Shown here: positions 19,001-27,156 of the stretch, one piece after another | Position numbering within the stretch: the stretch's first letter is position 1 | How the letters are laid out: each line of letters starts with the position of its first letter | Source of the DNA: Pseudoalteromonas sp049257235 | GTDB taxonomy: Bacteria > Pseudomonadota > Gammaproteobacteria > Enterobacterales > Alteromonadaceae | Assembly: GCF_049257235.1 (NCBI RefSeq) | Contig: NZ_JBMMUF010000004.1 | Span: forward strand, 248,001-312,000 | Length of the DNA: 64,000 bases | Direction: 5' to 3' | Position numbers and translations under genes: made by a program | The notes under the pieces: generated by a model | What the model saw: only the letters and a program-made list of their open reading frames with translations | Told to the model about the DNA's origin: nothing | Databases searched by the model: none

Positions 19001-19826
19001 CTTTTAACTTAGGTACGATTTCTGTCATCACGCGCTCGCGGTGAGAGAACTCGTAGCGCGGGTGAATAGCAGATAGTTTTACTGAAATACCAGGGCTTTT
19101 AACTGGACCACGACCATTCGCTGCTTTACCAATAGCGTGAATCGCCATGACATAGCTGTTGTAGTAGCGCTCAGCATCACGCATAGTACGCGCGCCTTCG
19201 CCTAACATGTCGTATGAGTAAACGTACCCTTTGCTTTCTGTTTCAGCTGCACGTTCAATCGCTTCATCAATCGTTTGACCCATTACGAACTGCTTACCCA
19301 TGATCTTCATCGCGAAGTTCACAGATTTACGGATAACAGGCTCACCTAAACGACCAACAGTGCGTTTTAGTAGACCAAATTGGTCTTCTTTATTTTTGTC
19401 ACTGTAGTTAACCATTTTACCGGTAACAAGTAGGCCCCATGATGACGCATTTACAAACAGTGAGTCGCTGCTTCCTAGGTGTGAACTCCAGTCACCCTTA
19501 GCAAGTTTGTCGCGAATTAATTGCTCTTGTGTTGCTTTATCAGGCACGCGCAATAGCGCTTCAGCCAAACACATTAACACCACGCCTTCTTCACTCGATA
19601 AAGAGAACTCGTTCAAAAGCGCATCAACACCACTTTGACCATCTTGGTCTTTACGGATGTTCAATACCATTTGACGCGCACGTTCCCAAGCGCGGCTTCG
19701 TGCCGTAACACCTACTTCAGCCAGTGGTAGAATGTGATCAATTACCTCATTTTCGTCGATGCGGTAGAAGTCACGGATCTTCTGGCGGATGGGGCATTCA
19801 GTAATCAAATTGCCTTCAAATAACAT
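16023..19826 (-). CDS. putA: Bifunctional proline dehydrogenase / P5C dehydrogenase PutA, without RHH domain
   Basis: PutA oxidises proline to glutamate in two steps at the inner face of the membrane. The 1267 residues contain the FAD-binding proline dehydrogenase barrel (about 180-470, with VKGAYWDTEIK and RLHGMGESL). The aldehyde dehydrogenase domain (about 570-1040) has the catalytic Glu in AETGGQNC near 782 and Cys in GQRCSAL near 816. A C-terminal ALDH-like extension follows. E. coli PutA carries about 50 extra N-terminal residues forming a ribbon-helix-helix repressor; that part is absent here, so this PutA should not self-regulate. The ATG at 19826 has GAGG upstream; a TTG six bases earlier is less likely. 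A divergent Lrp-type gene is the probable regulator. Confidence 0.96.
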   Translation of the reverse strand: MLFEGNLITECPIRQKIRDFYRIDENEVIDHILPLAEVGVTARSRAWERARQMVLNIRKDQDGQSGVDALLNEFSLSSEEGVVLMCLAEALLRVPDKATQEQLIRDKLAKGDWSSHLGSSDSLFVNASSWGLLVTGKMVNYSDKNKEDQFGLLKRTVGRLGEPVIRKSVNFAMKIMGKQFVMGQTIDEAIERAAETESKGYVYSYDMLGEGARTMRDAERYYNSYVMAIHAIGKAANGRGPVKSPGISVKLSAIHPRYEFSHRERVMTEIVPKLKELALLAKQYDIGLTVDAEEADRLDISLDIIEAVFSDKDLGDWQGFGLAVQAYQKRAIFVVEWLTDLARRVGRKLMVRLVKGAYWDTEIKTTQQDGLDQFPVFTRKATTDVSYKACAIKLMEARDAIYPQFATHNAYTAATILEVAKGDNEGFEFQRLHGMGESLFDQVVTQEKIQCRVYAPVGQHEDLLAYLVRRLLENGANSSFVNAIVDTTKPVEELLPDPVETLQGLRNKYNKQIKLPIELYGDERPNSKGMDLTDINAITPLKENMDAWFAEHLITEDQVAEGNLAVRNPANHKEIIGQHRLHTGDEMQTLLENAEKEFVSWSATPVKERADLLRRIADILERHHDELVALCVKEAGKITQDGIDEVREAVDFCRYYAARAEELSQDERFEARGVVLCISPWNFPLAIFLGQVVAAIVTGNTVIAKPAEQTSLIALRAIELMQSVGLPQHVVQPVIARGSEVGKHIVPDERIQAVMFTGSTETGTLISQTLAARNDIQVPLIAETGGQNCMIVDSTALPEQVVDDVVKSGFQSAGQRCSALRVLFLQEDVADGIIEMLKGAMAELHIGDPAYLSTDIGPVIDEKALNTLNAHVENLKGNATLHYQCEIPDNNENGAYFFAPRLYEIEDLSVLKREVFGPVVHIVRFKANELDKVIDQINGTGYGLTMGVHSRIEERCEYVARQSRAGNVYVNRNMIGAIVGVQPFGGRGLSGTGPKAGGPNYLLRLVKEKASPENVQMTDLPADEADLHNYTGAAEKVEELMLASMRDEKIWRSTALNDRVSALRQLLAKVATVEIIDELADDLAKTLSDARAQLNRIEKRMKRPTILPGPTGESNILYLEPRGCVVCYADKSTSFNFWAISIITALAAGNTVITVASELFYEEAQAFRDKFIATGVAEGVLQVAKPNQLQAILAHPHLAGAVVAARSSRLGYFAHQLANRKGAILPVITSEYYDTLINRLLTEKTISIDTTASGGNTSLMTLVEDEE

Positions 19827-20046
19827 AAGCAACCCTCAAAATAACGGAGTCTAAACATAGCAACTGTACCCAGCACCAAAGGTGAGATGGTGGGGCCTCG
19901 GTTACGACAATTACTACATTGTAGGTTCTAACTGCGAGAGTGTAGATCATACCTACAGAAATCTGTGTGATGTGTGATTAAAATTGCACTCGTAATGCAT
20001 ACACATTTGCGGGCATTCTAAATAAAATACCGCAGAATATGCTGGT

Positions 20047-20063
20047 GTAATTTCGGCAATTAC
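20047..20063. promoter_or_regulatory. Candidate operator between putA and the Lrp-type gene
   Basis: GTAATT-N5-AATTAC is a perfect 6+6 inverted repeat in the putA/lrp divergent region (19827-20110). Its 17-bp span and A/T-rich arms suit Lrp/AsnC regulators. The assignment rests only on shape and position. Confidence 0.4.
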
Positions 20064-20110
20064 GATAATTTACAGGGTATATTTACAGCATGCCCGTATA
20101 AAATACTGCT

Positions 20111-20593
20111 ATGTCGCTTACATCCAAATCTCGTACCTTAGATAGAATCGATTTAGCTATCCTTGATGCTTTGCAAAAGAATGGCCGTATCTCGAATGTG
20201 AATTTGGCCAAACAGGTCAACTTAAGCCCAAGTCCTTGCCTAGATAGAGTCAAACGTCTGGAAACCGACGGCTTTATTGAAGGCTACTACGCCAAGCTCT
20301 CTGAACAAAAGCTCAATCAAAGCCTGCTGGCGCATGTGCAAGTGTCATTAGTGACGTCCAACACCGCTGTGTTTAAAACGTTTAAAGAACACATTCTCAA
20401 TACGCCTCAGGTAGTAGAATGTGACATGGTGGCAGGGGGATATGATTATCTCCTTAAGGTACGTGTTAGTGACATGAATGAATACCGCCAGGTGCTAGGT
20501 GATTTGGTTGATATACCGGGAGTTGGCACGCATCACACCTACATGGTGATAGAAAAGGTCAAAGAAGACACTGGTTTGCGTATTGATATTTAA
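20111..20593 (+). CDS. Lrp/AsnC-family regulator, probable PutR
   Basis: The 160-residue regulator has an N-terminal helix-turn-helix (LDRIDLAILDALQKNGRISN, then VNLSPSPCLDRVKRLE) and a C-terminal RAM ligand-binding domain with CDMVAGGYDYLLKVRV. Divergent placement from a PutA lacking its own DNA-binding domain strongly suggests a proline-responsive activator (PutR/BkdR type). No clear Shine-Dalgarno sequence precedes the ATG, and a TATAAA stretch lies only nine bases upstream of it. The transcript may therefore be nearly leaderless, or the start may be slightly downstream. Confidence 0.9.
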   Translation: MSLTSKSRTLDRIDLAILDALQKNGRISNVNLAKQVNLSPSPCLDRVKRLETDGFIEGYYAKLSEQKLNQSLLAHVQVSLVTSNTAVFKTFKEHILNTPQVVECDMVAGGYDYLLKVRVSDMNEYRQVLGDLVDIPGVGTHHTYMVIEKVKEDTGLRIDI

Positions 20594-20700
20594 CCTTGCA
20601 TTCGATGCACACATATAAAGGCACTGCGGCGCGCTTTATTCAATACTCCATTAGTCACAACGTCATCCAGAGCAATGCTCCTCGTTTTTTGCCCAAGTAA

Positions 20701-21549
20701 GTGATAAAACTAAATGTGTCGCTGTTGACTTGTTGTTACTTAATGAAATTTATCGAAAACACTCGCCATTACTTTTATCTCGCTGCTGCCATGGGGCTGT
20801 TAGTACTATTTGTCATGGTGTTTATTCAGCCATTTGATACCAACCACCAGTTCGAGTTGCCCATGGTACTGAAGTTGTCGGGTTATGGCGTGATGACATT
20901 TTTGGCATTACTTGCGAATTACTTTTTTGAAAAACGTTGGTTTATTAATGCTGGTAAAAGGTGGAGCTATGTCAATGAAGCCTGGGCTATGCTGTCGCTG
21001 CTGCTATGGATAGCTGTTTTTACCAACGTTTATCATGCTGCGATGTTTAGTGACGGTGATAAGACATTGAGTCAGTTTATCGCCTTTACTTTTGTCTTTG
21101 TCATCCCCTTTGTTTTTGTTGTGTTTCCTCTTGTCATCTTACTGAGACAACAATTTGGCGTAGATGCTAACAGGCCAACACAGAGTATTGAGCACGCAGC
21201 AGCTAACCCTATTTGTGTAACGGGTGCCAATACCGATGAGCACTTTTCGTTTTTGTCATCTCATTTTCGCTTTGCCGCAGCGCAACAAAATTATGTTGTG
21301 ATCCACATCAACAATGATGACCAGTTGGGGCAAGAGGCGATGATTCGATCTACCTTAACGGAGGTTCAAAATCAGATACCTGATGCCCTTAGAGTTCATC
21401 GTTCTTACATTGTAAACCCGGCAAGTATCAAAGACGTTTTAGGTAGCAAGCGCAAAGCCAATTTAATACTTCATGACGTGGAGCAACCCATTCCAGTGAG
21501 TTCAACTTACTATGATGCAGTTAAAAGTGCACTGCAGATTCATCCCTAA
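20701..21549 (+). CDS. Membrane-anchored LytTR-domain regulator
   Basis: The N-terminal half has four hydrophobic helices (about residues 25-45, 57-78, 95-115 and 125-147). The C-terminal half (about 185-280) is a LytTR DNA-binding domain, recognisable by FRFAAAQQNYVVIHI, the RSTLTEVQNQI helix, and the VHRSYIVNPASIKDV motif. There is no receiver domain, so it resembles one-component membrane LytTR proteins in which the membrane part senses or tethers. Start is uncertain: GTG 20701 is used, but ATG 20743 is also plausible and neither has a strong ribosome-binding site. The next gene, 123 bp downstream on the same strand, may be its target or partner. Confidence 0.82.
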   Translation: MIKLNVSLLTCCYLMKFIENTRHYFYLAAAMGLLVLFVMVFIQPFDTNHQFELPMVLKLSGYGVMTFLALLANYFFEKRWFINAGKRWSYVNEAWAMLSLLLWIAVFTNVYHAAMFSDGDKTLSQFIAFTFVFVIPFVFVVFPLVILLRQQFGVDANRPTQSIEHAAANPICVTGANTDEHFSFLSSHFRFAAAQQNYVVIHINNDDQLGQEAMIRSTLTEVQNQIPDALRVHRSYIVNPASIKDVLGSKRKANLILHDVEQPIPVSSTYYDAVKSALQIHP

Positions 21550-21672
21550 AGGTGTAATTTCGTCCCCGAACCCGCGCGCACATCACTGATTTTGAGCTTC
21601 AGTCCCACAGCGCTTTTTATATTGTGATAGCGAGTTACCTTTACTCTTGAATCTTATTTAGGAGATAAAGAT

Positions 21673-22914
21673 ATGAAGATTTTAAAGTTACTCGCTTTTA
21701 GCTGTGCTATCACGTTTAGTTTGGCATTTTTCAGCTACGGAATGTTTCTTTTAACTGAATATGTAACAGGTCAAGATCATGTAGCGTATTTGCAAAACAA
21801 CAAAGAAACATCGGCACTTGATGAGCCTTTTGAGTTTGATATGATGCATGCAGACATCAACGCCAACTCGTTAGTGTTAGTGGGTGAAATCCATGGCTTT
21901 AAAACCCCAGTTCAGTTTGATATCGAGTTTTTTAGTTATTTAACTGCGCAGCATGAATTCAACACCTACATGTTGGAAATGGACTTCAGCCAAGCTTATT
22001 TCATGAATAAGTACAATCAAACTGGTGACACCGCGCTTTTACAGAAGGTGCTATCGAATTGGGTTGTTGCTATTGGCCGCGATAATCAAGATTACAAGAA
22101 ACGTTGGCAGCAGTTGCAGGCACTCTATGAGTCTGGGTACCGATTTCACTATCTAGGCAATGACAGGCTCAAAGATATTGAATTGCTGTATAAGCACCTT
22201 AATGAGTTAGAGGATGGCTTGTCATTAGCATGGGACGACACGCTTACAGAGCAAGAGCAACTAACCCTTGCAAAAGAGTCAATCATCTCGTTACTGGCAC
22301 AGCACCAGCATACAGATAACACGCAGTGGCAGCTTAATCATCTGCTGACCAATATTGAAATGAAGTTGGCAAAAACACACAGAGAAACAGTGATGACCAA
22401 CAACTTTCTAGCCTTGTATCAATACTATGATTTATATAACGAAAAAGTGTATGGCTACTATGGAATTGGTCATACGTTATTGAAGCAATCTGCTGAGGGT
22501 CATAAATCAATGGCAGCGAGATTGGCAGAGCACGAGCAGTGGTTTGCAGACAATACCTTAGCTGTGAATATGGTGTTTGTGGACAGCTATATGACTGTGC
22601 CAAGCCAAGCCTTGCCTGCTTTTTTGCAAGAGCAAGGGCAGTACTCAAAACTGTCGGTCTCTTTCGATAATCTATTGACGCACTATGCGTTTGGCATTCA
22701 AGACTTCAAGCGAGTCACTGAGCAATCAACAAAAACCTTGTTCAAACTCAATGGCGCTAATTCGCCGTACTTTTCGAGTCAGAGACTATTTACAGCTTAT
22801 AAACTGATACCCTCTAGTTTGACCTTAAGTGCTCACCAAGAGGCTGTATCGGCTGATTATGGGCAGTTTGCACTGTTTATCCGTGATTCAGATTGGGCAG
22901 AACCAGGTTCTTAA
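21673..22914 (+). CDS. EreA/ChaN-like membrane-anchored protein
   Basis: The 413-residue protein has one N-terminal hydrophobic helix (about 5-28), so it is exported or anchored with its bulk outside. The remainder looks like the erythromycin-esterase/ChaN (Tiki-like) fold: LVGEIHGF (GExH motif), an acidic LEMDFSQA about 40 residues later, and GYYGIGHTLL with another histidine. These residues form the metal or hydrolytic site in relatives. The substrate is unknown and the family call is tentative. An AGGAGATAAAG ribosome-binding site supports the start. It sits downstream of the LytTR gene and is closed by the hairpin at 22956-22979. Confidence 0.6.
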   Translation: MKILKLLAFSCAITFSLAFFSYGMFLLTEYVTGQDHVAYLQNNKETSALDEPFEFDMMHADINANSLVLVGEIHGFKTPVQFDIEFFSYLTAQHEFNTYMLEMDFSQAYFMNKYNQTGDTALLQKVLSNWVVAIGRDNQDYKKRWQQLQALYESGYRFHYLGNDRLKDIELLYKHLNELEDGLSLAWDDTLTEQEQLTLAKESIISLLAQHQHTDNTQWQLNHLLTNIEMKLAKTHRETVMTNNFLALYQYYDLYNEKVYGYYGIGHTLLKQSAEGHKSMAARLAEHEQWFADNTLAVNMVFVDSYMTVPSQALPAFLQEQGQYSKLSVSFDNLLTHYAFGIQDFKRVTEQSTKTLFKLNGANSPYFSSQRLFTAYKLIPSSLTLSAHQEAVSADYGQFALFIRDSDWAEPGS

Positions 22915-22955
22915 GTTGATTGGTATCTCGTGTGTGGTGAATGGGTAGTGTAAAA

Positions 22956-22979
22956 AAAAGAGCGCCTCAGCGCTCTTTT
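22956..22979. terminator. Bidirectional terminator (EreA-like gene / ygiM)
   Basis: A 10-bp perfect stem (AAAAGAGCGC / GCGCTCTTTT) with a CTCA loop and A/T runs on both sides sits between converging genes. Confidence 0.88.
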
Positions 22980-22997
22980 AACTCAATGCAATGTCAA

Positions 22998-23588
22998 TCA
23001 CGCCCAACCGTCATAGCGCTTTCTGCGCGATAAGAAGATTGTGAGGATGACACCTAATAACAAACTGATCAGCGCAATCGCTCCGCCGTAAGTAAGAAGT
23101 TGGCGCTTTTCTTTTGCTTGCATACTTTGTTGCTTTGTTTGCACCGCATCACGCGCTGCAATAGCTTCTGCAAGCTGGTCTTGTAATTGCTGGTTTTGAG
23201 TTTGTAAGTCAGTGTTAAGTGATTGCAGCTCAGGAATTTGCGCCTGTGCATCACGCAATGTTTGCTGCGTGCTAGCAAGCTGTTCACCTAGCTGTTCAAA
23301 TTTCACTTTTAGGCTTTGGCCTTGGTTTATAAATTGAGACTCTACCCAGCCTTGGCGCTCTTTGTCGTCAACAATTTCGTAAAAACCGTTCGTTTCAGTC
23401 CCTGTTACAAGCTGCACTTGTGTACCCGCATTCACGGAGCCAAGAATACGGTAGTTTTTTCCTGCACCAGAGTGCATAAAAATATAAAGCTCGTCACTGA
23501 TATATGCAGTACTAGACTCGGCATAGGCTTGTTTGGCGAAAAAGGCGCTTGAAAATACTATAAGCGCAATACTCAGGTGTTTTAGCAT
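22998..23588 (-). CDS. ygiM: YgiM-like SH3-domain membrane protein
   Basis: This 196-residue protein has a signal peptide ending ...KQAYA, then a bacterial SH3 domain (about 24-90, with YISDELYIFMHSGAGKNYRILG and GWVESQFI). A Gln-rich coiled coil follows (about 92-155), and a C-terminal transmembrane helix (about 165-187) is capped by basic SRRKRYDGWA. This is the architecture of E. coli YgiM. It should be held in the inner membrane with the SH3 and coiled coil in the periplasm; the function is not established. Divergent from ygiF, its neighbour in E. coli as well. Confidence 0.9.
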   Translation of the reverse strand: MLKHLSIALIVFSSAFFAKQAYAESSTAYISDELYIFMHSGAGKNYRILGSVNAGTQVQLVTGTETNGFYEIVDDKERQGWVESQFINQGQSLKVKFEQLGEQLASTQQTLRDAQAQIPELQSLNTDLQTQNQQLQDQLAEAIAARDAVQTKQQSMQAKEKRQLLTYGGAIALISLLLGVILTIFLSRRKRYDGWA

Positions 23589-23788
23589 GTCACTAAACCT
23601 TGGTTACTTAATTTTGATAATTATTGAGGAATAGTATTGGCTGGCGGGGGGAATGGCAAGGGCGATTTTGTAATCCAACACCTTAACTTTACGGTTAATT
23701 ACAGGTTCAGAATGTGCAAAAAGTTTGCATTCGAAAGCGGCTTTAGTTAAGTTGTCTTCTTGTCGATTCCATTGGTCTTTTCGAGCGT

Positions 23789-25312
23789 ATGGACACTGAA
23801 ATAGAACTTAAATTTTTAGTTTCTGAGGCGGTTATTCCGTCAATTCCTGCACTAATCACGCAGTTTGCCAACACTGTTACCAACAAACCTTCGCGTAACC
23901 TGCAAAATGCCTATTTTGATACCCCAAGCCGAGAGTTAAGAGCGCTTGATATTGGTTTGCGTACCCGCTGCTGTGATGGGCAGTGCGAGCAAACCATCAA
24001 ACTTGCGGGTGAAAATGTTGGTGGCCTACACCAGCGTCCAGAATTTAATTTACCCATTGAAGGGAATCGTCCCGAGTTAGCCAATTTTGACGCCAACATT
24101 TGGCCCCATGGCGTACAAGTTGATGTTATTGCTGAGAATCTTTACCCATTATTTAGCACTAATTTTATCCGCCGCACTTGGCTGGTGGAAACGCAGTCAG
24201 GCACGCTCATTGAAGTGGTGCTTGATAAGGGAGAAGTGTCGGCGAATGCGCACGTCGAGCCGATTTGTGAACTTGAGATAGAGCTGATCAAAGGGGATCG
24301 CAGTGAATTGTTCTCGCTTGCTGAAAAACTCATTGAGAACCTGCCGTTACGCATGGGGTTGTATTCAAAAGCAGCGCGCGGATATCGCTTGGCAGATGAT
24401 CAACCATTAACTGCAAGCAAAGTCATCGAAATGGTCGGATTGACCAACGAAGATTCTCAAGAGCGAGCGCTTGAGAAGTGTTTAAGCCATGGCATTACGT
24501 TCGTGCAAAAACATGAAGAGTGTTACTTCCAAAAGCCTGCATTGAAAACCCTTAAGCGCGTCACCGACGGTGTGAGCTTAATTCGCCATAGCCTGTGGTT
24601 ATTCAGTGATATTGTTGAAAAGCAGGCAACAGAGCGCTTACGTACTGAACTGAAGTGGTTACTCAATGAGTTGAGTTGGGTTGAAACCGCAATACAACTG
24701 AAAACCTTCACCTCCAAGAAGCATGCATATTACAAAAAAATCAATGCTGCTCCTGAGCTCGCGCAAGTGATTGATGATTTGAAATCAGTGCAGCCAAGTA
24801 TTGAAGACGTGCAGCAAATATTCACCAGCAAGCGTTATAACCTACTGTTATTGGACTTGACGATTTGGCTTACTGAACGAGGCTGGCGCCAGTCATGGGG
24901 GCAACCGCAATTCCAAGCAGCAGAGCGTAATATTCACGATATCGCAGCGCATTTGCTGGAGTCAGACTGGCATGAAATGCGCGCGTTAGTTGATAACGAA
25001 GAGCCTTTGGCTGCAAAAGAGTACCTTGATTTGAAGCAGCGATTAGAGCGTAATTTACTCAGTGGTTGCTGCTTAGGAGCTTTGTTTAATGAGGATGCAC
25101 GTATGAACTTTCGAGCTCCTTGGCTAGATATAGTACATGGCACATTTGAGTTGTTCACCCTGCATTATCTTGAGCAGTTATGCCAAGGCAAAGAGAGTGA
25201 TGAGTTGGCAAAAATACAATCATGGCTGACACAGAAAACGGATAATTTACTCAGTGCAATGGAACAAAGCCGTGAAGCGACTCGCAATACTGAACCTTAT
25301 TGGCGCGACTAG
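23789..25312 (+). CDS. ygiF: CYTH-CHAD inorganic triphosphatase YgiF
   Basis: The 507-residue protein begins MDTEIELKF, whose ExExK motif defines the CYTH triphosphate-tunnel fold (about residues 1-200). This domain also has the paired basic and acidic strands ARAL..GLRTR, ELEIELIKG and YSKAARGY. The C-terminal CHAD domain (about 215-500) is helical with scattered basic residues expected to bind polyphosphate. E. coli YgiF hydrolyses inorganic triphosphate. The 3' end overlaps the start of the START-domain gene by about 40 bp. Confidence 0.92.
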   Translation: MDTEIELKFLVSEAVIPSIPALITQFANTVTNKPSRNLQNAYFDTPSRELRALDIGLRTRCCDGQCEQTIKLAGENVGGLHQRPEFNLPIEGNRPELANFDANIWPHGVQVDVIAENLYPLFSTNFIRRTWLVETQSGTLIEVVLDKGEVSANAHVEPICELEIELIKGDRSELFSLAEKLIENLPLRMGLYSKAARGYRLADDQPLTASKVIEMVGLTNEDSQERALEKCLSHGITFVQKHEECYFQKPALKTLKRVTDGVSLIRHSLWLFSDIVEKQATERLRTELKWLLNELSWVETAIQLKTFTSKKHAYYKKINAAPELAQVIDDLKSVQPSIEDVQQIFTSKRYNLLLLDLTIWLTERGWRQSWGQPQFQAAERNIHDIAAHLLESDWHEMRALVDNEEPLAAKEYLDLKQRLERNLLSGCCLGALFNEDARMNFRAPWLDIVHGTFELFTLHYLEQLCQGKESDELAKIQSWLTQKTDNLLSAMEQSREATRNTEPYWRD

Positions 25313-25979
25313 TGTCGCGCTGACTTCTTTTGCATCTATGGCTGCATCGCAGCCTACATGGCACACCTTTAAGAAAAATAACACCCTCCATATTCAGTAC
25401 TCCAACACTGAGCAAGGCCATTACCATATTAAGGCGAAGGTGTTTGTCAAAGGCGCAAGCACAGCGCAGTTCATCAGTTTACTTTATGATACCGAACACG
25501 CTCCTAATTGGTTGGAGGGAGTTAAGCAGGTGCGTTTATTAACAAGCCCACAGCCTCACCATAATGTGGTCTTCACCCATTTAAACTCGCCTTGGCCTGT
25601 CTCTGACAGAGAGCTTTACACGCATTCATGCTACGAGCAATTGAGCGAAACACAGAATATGTTGACCATCAGAGCTATTAACCCCGCTGAGCCAAAGAGA
25701 AAAGGTACGGTACGCATAGTCGAATTGCAGGCTTCTTGGCACATAGCACAACAAGATGAGGGGTTGGCGTTGGAATATCAGGTAGAAGCAGACCCTGGTG
25801 GCGCAATTCCTACATGGGTAAGTAATAAGGTGTCGCTTAAAAGTGTTTATAAAACCCTGACCAATCTGAGTGGCACATTAGCGAGTACCGAGGTTTTGTC
25901 GCCTTTGCCGTTGCGCTCGGGAAATTGCGATGACTTCGTTGATAGCGAAATTAACGAATACAAAAAAAGCGCTCAGTGA
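25272..25979 (+). CDS. Exported START-domain protein
   Basis: The 235-residue product has a signal peptide (MKRLAILNLIGATS... to about residue 26) and a START lipid-binding fold. Support comes from FISLLYDTEHAPNWLEGVKQ, the conserved SPWPVSDRELYTHSCYEQ, and the WHIAQQDEGLALEYQVEADPGG strand pair. START proteins hold a hydrophobic ligand, but the ligand here is unknown. The GTG at 25272 gives the best signal peptide; GTG 25254 in the same frame is an alternative. The gene begins inside the end of ygiF in another frame, indicating co-transcription and probable coupling. Confidence 0.85.
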   Translation: MKRLAILNLIGATSVALTSFASMAASQPTWHTFKKNNTLHIQYSNTEQGHYHIKAKVFVKGASTAQFISLLYDTEHAPNWLEGVKQVRLLTSPQPHHNVVFTHLNSPWPVSDRELYTHSCYEQLSETQNMLTIRAINPAEPKRKGTVRIVELQASWHIAQQDEGLALEYQVEADPGGAIPTWVSNKVSLKSVYKTLTNLSGTLASTEVLSPLPLRSGNCDDFVDSEINEYKKSAQ

Positions 25980-25989
25980 GCGCTTTTTT
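25963..25989. terminator. Bidirectional terminator (START gene / metK)
   Basis: An 11-bp perfect stem (AAAAAAGCGCT / AGCGCTTTTTT) with a 5-nt loop overlaps the stop of the START-domain gene and stands 15 nt from the end of metK. A and T runs allow use in both directions. Confidence 0.88.
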
Positions 25990-26004
25990 CATGTAATGCG
26001 GCAA

Positions 26005-27156
26005 TTATAGGCCAGCATCTGCACGAAGTGCTTCGGCTTTGTCTGTCGCTTCCCATGGGAATTCATCACGACCGAAGTGACCGTATGCTGCAGACGGTTG
26101 GTAAATTGGACGCTCAAGGTCAAGCATCTGAATTAGACCGTATGGACGTAGGTCGAAGTGCTTACGAATAAGCTCAATCATGCGCGCTTCGTCTAGTTTG
26201 CCTGTGCCGAATGTTTCAACGCTGATAGATGTTGGCTCTGCAACACCGATAGCGTAAGAAACTTGGATTTCACAGCGATCAGCAAGACCAGCGGCAACGA
26301 TGTTTTTCGCTACATAACGCGCTGCATAAGCTGCTGAACGGTCAACTTTTGATGGATCTTTACCAGAGAACGCACCACCACCGTGACGAGCCATACCACC
26401 GTATGTATCAACGATGATCTTACGGCCAGTTAGACCACAGTCACCCATTGGGCCACCGATAACGAAACGGCCAGTTGGGTTGATAAAGAACTTAGTCGCA
26501 GAAGTGATTAGCTCAGCAGGTAGCGTTGGCTTGATGATTGTTTCCATCACCGCTTCTACAAGGTCATCTTGAGAAATAGTGTCACAGTGCTGAGTTGAAA
26601 GCACAACTGCATCGATGCCCACTGCTTTGCCATTTTCGTATGCAAATGTCACCTGAGACTTAGCGTCTGGACGAAGCCACGGTAACTCGCCGCTCTTACG
26701 AACCTGCGCTTGGCGCTGAACTAGGCGGTGTGAATACGTGATTGGAGCAGGCATTAGTACGTCAGTTTCGTTACATGCGTAACCAAACATTAGGCCTTGG
26801 TCACCGGCACCTTGATCTTCAGGACGTGCACGGTCAACACCTTGGTTGATGTCAGGAGACTGCTTACCAATAGTGTTCAAAATGGCACATGAATCTGCAT
26901 CGAAGCCCATGTCTGAGTGTGTGTAGCCAATTTCACGTACTGTTTTACGTGTTAGCTCTTCGATATCAACCCACGCGCTTGTTGTGATCTCACCACCAAC
27001 CATTACCATGCCGGTTTTAACGTAAGTTTCACACGCAACGCGCGCGTGCGGGTCTTGTTCTAAGATTGCATCTAGAACCGCATCTGAGATTTGGTCAGCG
27101 ATTTTATCCGGGTGTCCTTCAGACACTGACTCAGAAGTAAATAAATGTTTTGCCAT
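26005..27156 (-). CDS. metK: S-adenosylmethionine synthase MetK
   Basis: MetK makes SAM from methionine and ATP. The 383-residue length and start MAKHLFTSESVSEGHPDKIADQ match E. coli (384). Signatures GAGDQGLMFGYA, the P-loop-like GGGAFSGKDPSKVDRSAAY, and the late PYGLIQMLDLERPIY region are present. The frame continues 45 bases upstream of the ATG at 27156, but family conservation begins there. Divergent from tkt. A candidate MetJ operator lies upstream at 27272-27295. Confidence 0.97.
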   Translation of the reverse strand: MAKHLFTSESVSEGHPDKIADQISDAVLDAILEQDPHARVACETYVKTGMVMVGGEITTSAWVDIEELTRKTVREIGYTHSDMGFDADSCAILNTIGKQSPDINQGVDRARPEDQGAGDQGLMFGYACNETDVLMPAPITYSHRLVQRQAQVRKSGELPWLRPDAKSQVTFAYENGKAVGIDAVVLSTQHCDTISQDDLVEAVMETIIKPTLPAELITSATKFFINPTGRFVIGGPMGDCGLTGRKIIVDTYGGMARHGGGAFSGKDPSKVDRSAAYAARYVAKNIVAAGLADRCEIQVSYAIGVAEPTSISVETFGTGKLDEARMIELIRKHFDLRPYGLIQMLDLERPIYQPSAAYGHFGRDEFPWEATDKAEALRADAGL

